DNA from: an uncultured Muribaculaceae bacterium
Lineage (GTDB): Bacteria > Bacteroidota > Bacteroidia > Bacteroidales > Muribaculaceae
Assembly (NCBI GenBank): GCA_938039795.1
Contig: CALHWU010000171.1
Location: forward strand, 1-26,096
Length of the DNA stretch: 26,096 bases
Direction of reading: 5' to 3'
The position numbers and the translations under genes are program-made. Position 1 is the stretch's first letter. Every line of letters begins with the position of its first letter. Shown here in pieces: positions 13,486 to 22,158 of the stretch. Under the pieces are notes generated by a model. The model saw only the letters and a program-made list of their open reading frames with translations. It was not told where the DNA came from and searched no databases.

Positions 13486-15593
13486 AGGCGTGTAGGGGAT
13501 TTATGGGTTATTGTAAAGTGGTCGTGGCAGTAGGATTTCTTGCCGGCGTTCCAGGTGCATTCGATAAATTCGAACTGACCGCGGCCCGTCACCTTGTATT
13601 TGATGACGTAGGGCGTTGTCGCGGTGCCGTCGTAGGCCGAGAAGTTGATGGTGTAGATCACGTCGACTCCGCTGACGGGCTCGGCATCGGGATGCAGGGC
13701 CGACAGAGCGGCGGGCATCACCTCGGTCTCGAAACGCTGCTTCATCGTGGCCACAACCTGCTCGTCGGTCATGTCGGCATAGCCGGCGGCATACTGGGCG
13801 CGGGCCGAGGCGGCGCGGAGATCCACGTTGCCCTGATAGGCCGAGGTGCCGGAGTAATACTCGTTGTTGCCGTATTTGGTCACGTAGGTGGCGCCGGTCT
13901 TGTCATCTATCTGTGCCTTCACCCAGTCGACGCAGGTCTGATAGTAGAGCGTGGAGAGCTCCTGGCCCTTGCCTGCCGGGAGAGTGATTGTGACGTTGGG
14001 ATCGTAGATCCATTTGCCCTGCGAGCGTACGAACTGGGCGGTCTGGCTGACGACTGTGGCGGCCGGAGTCCAGTCGGCGCCGTTGAAGGTGTACTCGTCG
14101 CAGCGCACGGTCGTGGCGCTCGATGCATAGTAGAAGTAGGCCACGAAACGGACGTCGCCCTCAGATGCATAGGGGTATTTCACCTTCAGGAACTTCGGCA
14201 GCAGAGTGGCGGGAGCCTCCTCGGAGAGGTTGTCGTAGCGCTGTCCCATGGCCTGATAGTCGGCGTGCGACGGCATTACTACGTCAGTGGCCTGAGCCCA
14301 GCGGGTGCCGTTGAAGGTGTATACCGCATACTCGGCCTGCGAGGGCACCGTTTCGGTAGCGGCGCGGCTCGATGCTGTGGCGGCTGTGGCTCCGTCGACG
14401 GTCACGTTGGTGGCCACCATGTTGCAGTATTTTCCGCCTGCCACATTGATCAGATAGCCGGTGACTTTCACTTTCGCGCCGTCGCTGTATTTGCTCTTGT
14501 CGGCAGTGAGCATGCCGTAGGGGCTGCCCTGTGCCTTCTCCGAACCTTCGACGATGATGTTGGTGTTGGTGCGACCCTTGCTGTCGGTGGTCACGCTGAC
14601 GGTGCCTGTCATGGTGCCGTAGATGGCCAGGGCGTTGTCGGTGCGCGCTATGATGGTGGCCATAGAGGCAGCGTCAAACGCTGTGGCCGACGGATAGGTC
14701 ACCTCCTGGTTGCCGGCTTTCTCGAATGTGGAGCCGTTGGCTATCTGGAGTCCGGTGTTGTAGGCGGCTACAGTGCCGTTGAGCACTATCTGGTCACCGA
14801 TGGCAAGGTTGCTGAAGCCGTTCTCCTCGAATTTCGAGCCGCAATATACGAAGATAGCGCCCGTAGCATCGGTCAGGATGTAGCCTTGCGAGCAGAGAGC
14901 GGTCACAACGCCGTTGATAGTCACGTCGTCATCTACAGCAGCTGTGCCGATCACGCTGGAGAGGGTGAAGTCGGGCTCTTCAGGCTCCGACGGAGCGGAG
15001 AACACGGGGTCGGCCGATGAGGTGCGGTAACGCACCACGGCGTAGTCACCCTCTTCGGCGTCGGGAAGAGCCGTCAGGAGTATGCCGGGGATGGAGGCGG
15101 AGGCGGTGTGCGACGGAGCGAAAGAGGCTATGTAGTCATTCTCGCTGCCCCACACTTTCTGGTAGTCCTCGTCGCTGACGGTATATTCTGCGGCCGATTC
15201 GATCTTGGCGGGAATATCCGAAGGGCTTACGGCTGTGTTGTAGGTCAGCTTTACGGCCGAGCCGTCGGTCAGCGTGAAGTAGGCGAACGACGAGCTGCCG
15301 AGCCATGCCGGAACGTAGTCGCGGGCCGGAGCGGCGTCGCTGAAGCAGAGCTTCGTGCCGATGGCCTTGAGGGCGGCGGCGCCTGCATCGCCGGCAAGGG
15401 CTTTGTTGGTCGAGTTGGAGGCTACGGCCGCGTAGTCGGCCTCGGTCATGGTGTATTCTACTGTCTCTACCTGTGTCGTCTCAGGCACTTCGAAACCTTT
15501 GAGCTCCTCGTTGTTCCAGGTGTTCTCGGAGCAGCCGGTGACGACTCCGGCCGCAAGGGTCAGCAGAAGAGCGCGGGAAATATGCTGTTTCAT
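13464..15593 (-). CDS. OB-fold-containing surface or periplasmic lipoprotein
   Basis: The protein is 709 aa and starts with a lipoprotein signal ending LAAGVVTGC (Cys21). Two OB-fold-like segments follow one another: about residues 217-292 (VTINGVVTALCSQGYILTDA, then IGDQIVLNGTV) and about 320-400 (IYGTMTGTVSV, then DGAKVKVTGYL). Around them are three copies of another module, each marked by a DY motif: YTMTEADY at 47-54, YTVSDEDY at 137-144 and MPSHADY at 440-446. The latter two continue into an AEEGDYAVVRYR or ASEGDVRFVAYF strand. I do not recognise a named family for the repeated module and do not assign a function. It lies 19 nt after the TonB-dependent receptor, the place where a SusD-type lipoprotein often stands, but it has no SusD features. 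Confidence 0.75.
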   Translation of the reverse strand: MKQHISRALLLTLAAGVVTGCSENTWNNEELKGFEVPETTQVETVEYTMTEADYAAVASNSTNKALAGDAGAAALKAIGTKLCFSDAAPARDYVPAWLGSSSFAYFTLTDGSAVKLTYNTAVSPSDIPAKIESAAEYTVSDEDYQKVWGSENDYIASFAPSHTASASIPGILLTALPDAEEGDYAVVRYRTSSADPVFSAPSEPEEPDFTLSSVIGTAAVDDDVTINGVVTALCSQGYILTDATGAIFVYCGSKFEENGFSNLAIGDQIVLNGTVAAYNTGLQIANGSTFEKAGNQEVTYPSATAFDAASMATIIARTDNALAIYGTMTGTVSVTTDSKGRTNTNIIVEGSEKAQGSPYGMLTADKSKYSDGAKVKVTGYLINVAGGKYCNMVATNVTVDGATAATASSRAATETVPSQAEYAVYTFNGTRWAQATDVVMPSHADYQAMGQRYDNLSEEAPATLLPKFLKVKYPYASEGDVRFVAYFYYASSATTVRCDEYTFNGADWTPAATVVSQTAQFVRSQGKWIYDPNVTITLPAGKGQELSTLYYQTCVDWVKAQIDDKTGATYVTKYGNNEYYSGTSAYQGNVDLRAASARAQYAAGYADMTDEQVVATMKQRFETEVMPAALSALHPDAEPVSGVDVIYTINFSAYDGTATTPYVIKYKVTGRGQFEFIECTWNAGKKSYCHDHFTITHKSPTRLCDVYHR

Positions 15594-15612
15594 TTCTGTC
15601 AGATTACTGATT

Positions 15613-18330
15613 TTAGAAGTTGACTCTCATGCGCACTGAGAAGGTGCGTCCGAAGGAATAGAATGTCTGGTAGGCGTTTTCCCATGTGCCGTCGGTGGCT
15701 ACCGGGGTATATGCCTGAGTGATGTAGTTGTAGTTGAAGAGATTGTGGACATTGCCGTAAAGCGTTGCGTTTATCCCTCCGATCTTGAAGCGGTAGCTGC
15801 ATGAGAGGTCGAGCTGGTTGCCCCAGGGTATGCGCCATGGTTTGCCGGCCGAGAGTTCGCCGTTGTTCTGCAGCGATGATGTGGTGATGTTGAGGTCGGA
15901 GTAGTTGCGGGCCGAAGCTGTCCAGTCGGCTCCTATACGGAAGCCCTGGAACGGCTTGAACACAACGCCTAAGGCAGCTGTGGTCTGGGCCGATCCGCCT
16001 ACTTTGACTCCCTTCTGCATGAGGGTGGTGCGCAGATGGTCGTCGGCGAGGATGCCGGCTGCTACGTCGCCCTGAAGGTTTTTGAGCGGTTCGCCGTTCT
16101 GGTTGTAGAAGTAGCCGGTGGCATTCGAGTCCCACTGCCAGTCGCCGAGCGAGAACATTCCGTCGAGCTCAACCCATTTGGCGGGGATATATTTTACATT
16201 GAATTCCAGACCCATGTGGCGGGCATCGACGCCCTCCATGTTCATGTAGTAGCGGTCGCCTGCGTGGGGGCCGGTCTCGATCTCGCCGCTGCGCGCCATT
16301 GTGCGGTCCATCCAGCGCGTGAGGTAAGCGTTGAAGGTGAAGGCCACCTTCTGCATCTGGAGTCCGTAGCCGGTCTCGATGGAGTAGACTTTCTCGTTGA
16401 CGGCGTTGGGGTTGGTCACGTTGGAGTAGTTGGAGTTGAGGAACACGCCTCCGCTGAAGAACGGTGCGCGCGAGATGTATCCCGCGTTGAAGAACACGTT
16501 GTTGTGGCGGTCGATGTTGTAGTTGACGCCACCTTTGACGGTGCCTCCGATGAAGTTCATTGTCTTGGACTTCTCGTGATCCTTGTCGTAGTAGAAGAAG
16601 TCGCGGCGCCAGTAGGTGTTGTTGTTGAGCGCTCCCGAGAGCACGAGGTTGAGCTTGCCGGAGAGCATTGTGTATTCGCCCTGGGCGTAGACTCCTTCCT
16701 GGGCTGTGTAGCCGTTGTAGTTGCGTGCGATGACGTCGCCCACGCCGAGCTTCTGGTATTTCCAGTCGGGGTTGGCGGCGAGAGCGTTGTTTGCAGCCTT
16801 GACATTGCCGCGGTTGGAGTCGTCGAGATAATAGGCTCCGTCGTAGAGGTCGGAGATCTTGTTTTTGTGGTGGCCTATGTAGTAGCGGAGGTCAAGACCG
16901 CCGATGATGTTGAGCCGGTCGCCGTTGCGCATGTCGATGCGTTTCTTGTACGACGATACGATGCCATACCACTCGTGATTGTTGTTCTGCCGGGCCATGA
17001 CCATGTTGGAGCCGGTGGCCGATGCTGCGTTCATGTCCTGGATCGCTCCGTAGTCAAATGTTCCGTCGGGGCAGCGGAATTTGGTGTTGAGTACGCCGTT
17101 GGAAGCGCCGTACCAGTCACTGCTGTAGCCGTTGCGGCCGTAGCCTTTCAGGCCGTAGCCCTGTGCGATCGACATGTAGAACGATGTGGAGAGCGACTGC
17201 GTGTGGTCGATCTGCCATATATGGCCCAGAGAGATCTGGGGCTTGTGGTATACGTTGTAGTTGGATGTGCGCTGGCGTCCCTGGTTGTCGAAGCCGTAGG
17301 TAGGATTGTAGCGGTACATGCTTGATCCGGCCATGTAGTTCTTAACGGCCTGCCATCCGAGCACGGTCAGTCCGTCGTAGTTTGAGCGCTGATAGTGCTG
17401 CTGTGGCGCTCCGAAGGCGGTCAGCGAGAGCTGATGGCCGTCCGACAGGCGCTTTGACACGTTGAGGAAATAGTTGTAGGCGTTGTATTGTGTGCCCTGC
17501 ACATAGCCGTCGCCCCACTTGCGTGAGCCGAGGAAGGTGACAGCCCATCCGTTCTGCATCAGTCCGGTCGACACTTTCACGCCATAATTGTTCATTCCGT
17601 CGTTGCCCATGCCGTACCATACAGAGCCTCCGCGTTCTACGTCGATCGTGCGGGTGGTTATGTTGATGGTGCCTCCGATAGAGGGGGTCGAAACGATTGT
17701 GGCGCCAAGACCGCGCTGTGTCTGGATGTTGGACGCCACGTCGGCGAGGCCGGCCCAGTTGCTCTGATATACGCCTCCCCATTCCATGTCATTGATAGGT
17801 ATGCCGTTGACCATCATGGCTACGTTGGCGCTCTTGAATCCGCGCATGCGTGTCTCGGCGTCGCCGAAACCACCGCCCTGGCGTATGGTGTAGATGCCCG
17901 GAGTGGTCTTGAGTACTTCCATCAATTCCTGGCCTCCGAGTTTGAAGTCGATGGCGTCGGCTCCGACGGTCGACATGGCTACAGGTGTCTCACGGGTCTT
18001 GCCTACCGACTGCGTGACAACAACGTCGTCGAGTTTTTTCACTGCCAGCTCCATCTGGATGGTACCCATGTCGCGCTTTGCCGGAAGTTCCAGCGTCTTA
18101 TAGCCGATATAGGTGATTTTAAGCATTTTGCCTTCGGGAGCTTCGATCGTGAAGATTCCGTCGATGTTGGCTGCCACGGCTTTTGACATTCCGGGCACAG
18201 ATACTGTGGCTCCTACCAGCGGTTCGCCTTCCTCGTCGATGAGGGTGCCCGTACATTTGATGTCGGGGGCGGCGAATGCACTGATGCATAGCAGCCAGAT
18301 TACACTTCCTAAAAGAAAGAGTCTTTTCAT
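15613..18330 (-). CDS. TonB-dependent outer-membrane receptor with carboxypeptidase-like regulatory domain
   Basis: The protein is 905 aa. In order it has a signal peptide (residues about 1-21), a carboxypeptidase-regulatory-like beta domain (about 24-105, with CTGTLIDEEGEPLVGATVSVPG), a TonB-box-like LDDVVVTQS, a plug domain (about 112-225, with PGIYTIRQGGGFGDAETRMRG and VNGIPINDMEWGG), and a 22-strand-type barrel ending in Phe (VRMRVNF). Such receptors import large or scarce substrates using TonB energy. It lacks the VVVGYG hallmark common in SusC proteins and has no SusD partner, so it should not be called SusC. The first gene of its operon, it has a -7 box at 18435-18428. Substrate is unknown; the downstream peptidase hints at peptides. 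Confidence 0.9.
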   Translation of the reverse strand: MKRLFLLGSVIWLLCISAFAAPDIKCTGTLIDEEGEPLVGATVSVPGMSKAVAANIDGIFTIEAPEGKMLKITYIGYKTLELPAKRDMGTIQMELAVKKLDDVVVTQSVGKTRETPVAMSTVGADAIDFKLGGQELMEVLKTTPGIYTIRQGGGFGDAETRMRGFKSANVAMMVNGIPINDMEWGGVYQSNWAGLADVASNIQTQRGLGATIVSTPSIGGTINITTRTIDVERGGSVWYGMGNDGMNNYGVKVSTGLMQNGWAVTFLGSRKWGDGYVQGTQYNAYNYFLNVSKRLSDGHQLSLTAFGAPQQHYQRSNYDGLTVLGWQAVKNYMAGSSMYRYNPTYGFDNQGRQRTSNYNVYHKPQISLGHIWQIDHTQSLSTSFYMSIAQGYGLKGYGRNGYSSDWYGASNGVLNTKFRCPDGTFDYGAIQDMNAASATGSNMVMARQNNNHEWYGIVSSYKKRIDMRNGDRLNIIGGLDLRYYIGHHKNKISDLYDGAYYLDDSNRGNVKAANNALAANPDWKYQKLGVGDVIARNYNGYTAQEGVYAQGEYTMLSGKLNLVLSGALNNNTYWRRDFFYYDKDHEKSKTMNFIGGTVKGGVNYNIDRHNNVFFNAGYISRAPFFSGGVFLNSNYSNVTNPNAVNEKVYSIETGYGLQMQKVAFTFNAYLTRWMDRTMARSGEIETGPHAGDRYYMNMEGVDARHMGLEFNVKYIPAKWVELDGMFSLGDWQWDSNATGYFYNQNGEPLKNLQGDVAAGILADDHLRTTLMQKGVKVGGSAQTTAALGVVFKPFQGFRIGADWTASARNYSDLNITTSSLQNNGELSAGKPWRIPWGNQLDLSCSYRFKIGGINATLYGNVHNLFNYNYITQAYTPVATDGTWENAYQTFYSFGRTFSVRMRVNF

Positions 18331-18427
18331 AATCGGTTATATATAAATGTTATAGATTGGTTGTCGATGGGTTTCCGTGAATGGTTGACTGTTTGTGCGA
18401 CGGCGTATGGCCGACACTATTGCCTTA

Positions 18428-18435
18428 CAAAAGTA
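18428..18435 (-). promoter_or_regulatory. -7 box of the receptor-lipoprotein-peptidase operon
   Basis: The minus strand reads TACTTTTG, a match to TAnnTTTG, about 95 nt before the receptor ATG at 18330. The predicted start is near 18421. No clean TTTG is present at -33. Confidence 0.55.
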
Positions 18436-18499
18436 CTCTAAAAAAATGGATAATAGTGTTAAACTAACGTGTAATTTTGATCGGGCAATGAAACATGAA

Positions 18500-18529
18500 G
18501 CGGCACTCCCCGTCGAAGAGGAGTGCCGC
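18500..18529 (-). terminator. Hairpin ending the dcw operon after ftsZ
   Basis: GCGGCACTCC (18500-18509) and GGAGTGCCGC (18520-18529) form a perfect 10-bp stem, 33 nt past the ftsZ stop. The minus-strand tail TTCATGTTTCATT is only moderately T-rich. Confidence 0.65.
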
Positions 18530-18561
18530 CTGCCTGTGTCGCGTCAATTATCGTATGACTG

Positions 18562-19875
18562 TCAGGTGAATGAGATTGTTGAGCCTCCGGAGGGGCGCTG
18601 CTGCTGTCCCTGCTGCTGCCGCCGCTGAGCGCGTGCTTTCTCCACTGTGGCCCGGTCGCGGTTATACGTGGGGCTCTTCTCGAGCACTTCGATGATGGTG
18701 TCGGAATCCATCTCTTCCGGTTTCAGGATAATATAGTTGGTGCGGAAAGTGTCGACCTTCTCGCCGTATTCCTCCCTTATACGGTCGTTGGCTCTCGGCT
18801 GGGGAGCCTGAGCGGCTGTTGCGGCGAACGCCGGAGCGTCGATCTGGTTCTGCAGGCGGTTTTCCTGTATTTCTCCGAGCCGGTCGACGTTGAAGCCCGA
18901 TGCCAGCATCGTGATCTTTATCTGTTCGCCGAGATCCTTGTCGAATGCCACACCCCATATGATCTTGACTTTGGGGTTGATCTTCTGAACGAAGCTCGTC
19001 AGCTCGTTGACTTCGCTGAGCTTGAACTTGTTGTTGGCTTCCTGCGAGAAATAGATGTTGAAGAGCAGACGTTTCGCCGTCGATATGTCGCGGTGCTTGA
19101 GCAGAGGCGATGCAAGGGCGTCCTCAAGCGCCTTGGTCACACGGTTTTCGCCTTCGCCGTATCCCGACGAAATGATGGCGGCGCCGCCGTCGCGCAGGGT
19201 AGTGTTGACGTCGTTGAAGTCGAGGTTCATGTAGCCGTCGCAGGTGATCAGCTCGGAGATCGAGCGGGCAGCCGTAGCGAGCGTATCGTCGGCTTTGCCG
19301 AAACCGTTGATGAAGTCGAGGTCGCCGTAGATCTCCGTCAGCCGCTCGTTGTTGATGAGCAGCAGTGCGTCGACATACTTGGCCATCTCGTCGGCTCCGG
19401 CAAAGGCTTTGTTGATTTTCTCCTCGCCCTCGAAATAGAAGGGGATTGTGACGATGCCTATGGTAAGCAATCCCTTCTCACGCGCCACGCGGGCCACGAC
19501 GGGGCTTGCGCCTGTGCCTGTGCCTCCTCCCATGCCGGAAGTGATGAACACCATGCGGGTGTCGTCCTGGAAAAGGGCCTCGATTTTGGCGATATCGTTC
19601 TCCGCGGCTTCACGCGCCACCTCCGGACGGTCGCCGGCGCCGAGACCGTCGCCGATCATCACTTTGGTCGGTACGGGACTCTGACGGAGAGCCTGCCGGT
19701 CGGTGTTGAGCACCACGAACGACACATGTTTGATGCCCTGGCGGAACATGTAGTTGACGGCGTTGCCGCCACCACCGCCCACGCCGATGGCTTTTATGAT
19801 GACTTTGTCTTTCTGTTCGGTCTCGGGCGATTCGAATTGATCGGCGAGTCCTTCGGGGTTGAGTATTTCGTCCAT
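18562..19875 (-). CDS. ftsZ: Cell division protein FtsZ
   Basis: The protein is 437 aa. It is a tubulin-like GTPase that polymerises into the cytoplasmic Z-ring. Visible are the nucleotide-binding start IKAIGVGGGGGNAVNYM (28-43), the tubulin signature GGGTGTG (116-122), and the T7 catalytic loop NLDFNDVN (217-224). The globular core ends near residue 340. A variable linker follows, and then a tail of SPTYNRDR (about 401-408) and a Gln-rich stretch ending GGSTISFT. The Bacteroidota tail differs from the proteobacterial DIPTFLR type, and SPTYNRDR is probably the partner-binding peptide. It lies 23 nt after ftsA and is the last gene of the cluster, followed by a hairpin. Confidence 0.97.
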   Translation of the reverse strand: MDEILNPEGLADQFESPETEQKDKVIIKAIGVGGGGGNAVNYMFRQGIKHVSFVVLNTDRQALRQSPVPTKVMIGDGLGAGDRPEVAREAAENDIAKIEALFQDDTRMVFITSGMGGGTGTGASPVVARVAREKGLLTIGIVTIPFYFEGEEKINKAFAGADEMAKYVDALLLINNERLTEIYGDLDFINGFGKADDTLATAARSISELITCDGYMNLDFNDVNTTLRDGGAAIISSGYGEGENRVTKALEDALASPLLKHRDISTAKRLLFNIYFSQEANNKFKLSEVNELTSFVQKINPKVKIIWGVAFDKDLGEQIKITMLASGFNVDRLGEIQENRLQNQIDAPAFAATAAQAPQPRANDRIREEYGEKVDTFRTNYIILKPEEMDSDTIIEVLEKSPTYNRDRATVEKARAQRRQQQGQQQRPSGGSTISFT

Positions 19876-19898
19876 TTCAGTTGAGCTTCTAAATCAGA

Positions 19899-21188
19899 TT
19901 AATCGTCGAGAAGATCGCCTCCGTCGGGATCTTCCGGTGGTTCCTGGATCTGCCGTTTCAGCCAGCCGAGAGCCTTTGAGAAACCACTCTGGCGTCTTTC
20001 AGGCTCGGGTTCAGGCTCAGTGACGATCTCTACCGGTTCCTCTCTGACGGGTTCGGGCGACAGGCATTCCTGCGCGCCAGATTCGGCAGCGGCATAGAGT
20101 ATCGATACGACGTCGACCGAGTAGGCCGGCGATATACGGCTGTCGGCAATGCGTATGTGCGGGCTGATGATGCTTCCCAGGCGCACTTTCATTTTCGTGG
20201 TGTCGCCGAGCAGGGTGTTGAATTCGGCGAGACGCGCTCCGCCTCCCACGATGACTATCCCCGCAGGCAGTTCGGCAGCAGTCAGTCCGGCATAGGATAT
20301 CTGCTCCTTGATGTTGGCAGTGATTTCGGCAGCCCTGTGGCTCACGTAATTGTTGAATTCTGTCATCTTCACGTCGTCGACACTGCCTTCTACAGGCGCC
20401 CCTTTGGCGTTGCCTCTCTGTCGCTTGAGCGATTCGGCATCCTCTTCCACGTAGTTGAGGCGCGTCAGATCGCGGGTGATGTTGCGCGATCCCATGGGTA
20501 TTGTCTGGAGATACTGGAGGCGGCCGTGACGGTAGATGCTGACGGTCACAGTCTCAGCGCCGAAGTCGACGAGCATGCATCCGAGCTGGCGTTCCTCGCT
20601 TGTGAGCACAATGTCGCCCATGGCGAGATGCTTCACCACGCATCCGCGTTTCTGCAGTCCGAGTTTGTCCTCGATAAGCAGCTTCAGGTTGCGGCGAAGC
20701 TGCGGACGGCATACGATCAGGTTGCCCGACATGCGTATCTCAGAGCAATACATGCCCACCGGCATGTCGGATTTGACGCCGTCGACGTAAAACTCCCGAG
20801 GCACTACATCAATCACTTCGCGGTCGGCCACCCGCTCGCCGAGCATTTCCCGCTTAAGAGCCTCCACGATGTCTTCGGTCACCTCGGTGTCTGCGGGGAG
20901 ACGGCGTTCGGTCTCCCGCTGTATCGCCGAAACGGAGCGGCCTGCGATAGAGGTATAGATGCCCTCAACCTTGCGCGGCGTCAGGCGGTTTTCGATTTTG
21001 AGCAGCAGTGTGCGCACGGCGTTGGCGGCCATGGATACGTTGCTGAGCTGGCCGTGACGCACGCTGTCGGTCAGCGGCATCTCCTCAATGGCTTTGACCG
21101 TGACGTATCCGTGTGGGTCGACCGATCCCACGGCGCCCTTGATTTTGCTGCTCCCTATTTCGAGAGCGATGATATGCTTTTCGTCCAT
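19899..21188 (-). CDS. ftsA: Cell division protein FtsA
   Basis: The protein is 429 aa. It is an actin-like ATPase that anchors FtsZ to the membrane. The phosphate-1 loop is ALEIGSSKIKG (8-18), the second phosphate region is MLVDFGAETVTVSIYR, and the adenosine motif is GIVIVGGGARL. The SHS2 insertion (subdomain 1C) lies at about 80-165. The amphipathic membrane-targeting helix SGFSKALGWLKRQIQE is at 401-416, preceded by a Pro/Glu linker. Unlike many FtsA proteins the helix is not at the very end: an acidic 13-residue tail (PPEDPDGGDLLDD) follows. It sits between ftsQ (40 nt) and ftsZ (23 nt). Confidence 0.96.
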   Translation of the reverse strand: MDEKHIIALEIGSSKIKGAVGSVDPHGYVTVKAIEEMPLTDSVRHGQLSNVSMAANAVRTLLLKIENRLTPRKVEGIYTSIAGRSVSAIQRETERRLPADTEVTEDIVEALKREMLGERVADREVIDVVPREFYVDGVKSDMPVGMYCSEIRMSGNLIVCRPQLRRNLKLLIEDKLGLQKRGCVVKHLAMGDIVLTSEERQLGCMLVDFGAETVTVSIYRHGRLQYLQTIPMGSRNITRDLTRLNYVEEDAESLKRQRGNAKGAPVEGSVDDVKMTEFNNYVSHRAAEITANIKEQISYAGLTAAELPAGIVIVGGGARLAEFNTLLGDTTKMKVRLGSIISPHIRIADSRISPAYSVDVVSILYAAAESGAQECLSPEPVREEPVEIVTEPEPEPERRQSGFSKALGWLKRQIQEPPEDPDGGDLLDD

Positions 21189-21228
21189 ATAGCGTAAGTC
21201 GTTGTGAGTGGGTGTGACTGTTGGTTTC

Positions 21229-22158
21229 TTATTGGCGTGGCCTGGAGGTCGGTATGGGTTTCTCCGAGCGCGGTTTCTGTCCGGGAAGGGCGCGTCCGGG
21301 AGCTATGCCGTCGGCTGCGAGCATGGTGCCCATGTCGTCGGCTTCGTCTATCTCCTCTACATCGACCGAAGGCCGTGCAAGCTGTTTGTGACGGCGTGTG
21401 GCCACGATCTGGCCCGACCATTTAACGGAAATGGTGTCGTAATTGTTCCATCCCTTGACCGGAAGGACTTCGGTATACATCCGTCTCAGCCTGCTGAATT
21501 TGCTGTCGAAATGGTCGGGAGATCCGAAATTAATGATCTGTCCGCGGATGATCGGCACGAGCATCACGTCGGTCGGCGAGTCGACCTTGATCATCGAAAT
21601 GAGAGAGTTCCATAGCGAATCGGCGGTGATGTAGTCGATAAGCGGCAGGAGTTCGCGCGCGGCCCGCTGGGTGTCGGTGATGTGTCCCTGTATCACTGGC
21701 ACGTCGATATGATATCGGGCGTCGGCCGAAATGCGCTTTCCCTCTTTATTTATGTAATATGACTTGCCGCCGTCAAACACTCTGGCAACCGGACGCATCG
21801 GATCCACGCTGACCAGTACGTAGCCGTCGCTGAGCCTGACGGCTCTCGCTGATTCGATCTTGTCGACGCGCGAAAGGATGCGTTCGATGCTGTCGGTGTC
21901 GATGTCGAGGATACGCATCCCCTTGGCTCTGGAGGGTATCTCGCCGAGTTCGCGCGCCAGCTCCGGAGCAGTGACGAATTTCATCTCAGTGGTGTCGTTG
22001 ACGGCTATGCGCATGCCCGCGCAGCGGCGCTCCGCGCTGGCCTCAGAGGAGATGACGAGCGCTGCCACCAGATAGGCCAGAAGCATTATTGCCGTCAGCC
22101 CGTGCCAGAATGTCTTGGATATGTGAGGACGCCCCTGGCGCCTCTTCTGCTCTTTCAT
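21229..22158 (-). CDS. ftsQ: Cell division protein FtsQ
   Basis: The protein is 309 aa. It has a basic cytoplasmic start, one membrane helix (about residues 19-37, HGLTAIMLLAYLVAALVIS), then a POTRA-like domain (about 45-125, with LDIDTDSIERILSRVDKIESARAVRLSDG) and a beta domain. FtsQ bridges early and late divisome proteins in the periplasm. The C-terminal 50 residues are Pro/Arg-rich and probably disordered. Sequence conservation is low in this family, so the call leans on architecture and on its position between murC and ftsA. Its ATG overlaps the murC stop as ATGA. Confidence 0.9.
   Translation of the reverse strand: MKEQKRRQGRPHISKTFWHGLTAIMLLAYLVAALVISSEASAERRCAGMRIAVNDTTEMKFVTAPELARELGEIPSRAKGMRILDIDTDSIERILSRVDKIESARAVRLSDGYVLVSVDPMRPVARVFDGGKSYYINKEGKRISADARYHIDVPVIQGHITDTQRAARELLPLIDYITADSLWNSLISMIKVDSPTDVMLVPIIRGQIINFGSPDHFDSKFSRLRRMYTEVLPVKGWNNYDTISVKWSGQIVATRRHKQLARPSVDVEEIDEADDMGTMLAADGIAPGRALPGQKPRSEKPIPTSRPRQ

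Noticed and set aside
13503..15020. A 505-codon plus-strand frame opposite the lipoprotein gene
   Set aside because: Composition is a mirror of the lipoprotein codons (Val/Gly/His-rich), with no signal, domain or start context of its own.
15613..18330. Calling the receptor SusC and the lipoprotein SusD
   Set aside because: The receptor lacks the VVVGYG-type motif and the lipoprotein has OB-like folds rather than the helical repeats of SusD.
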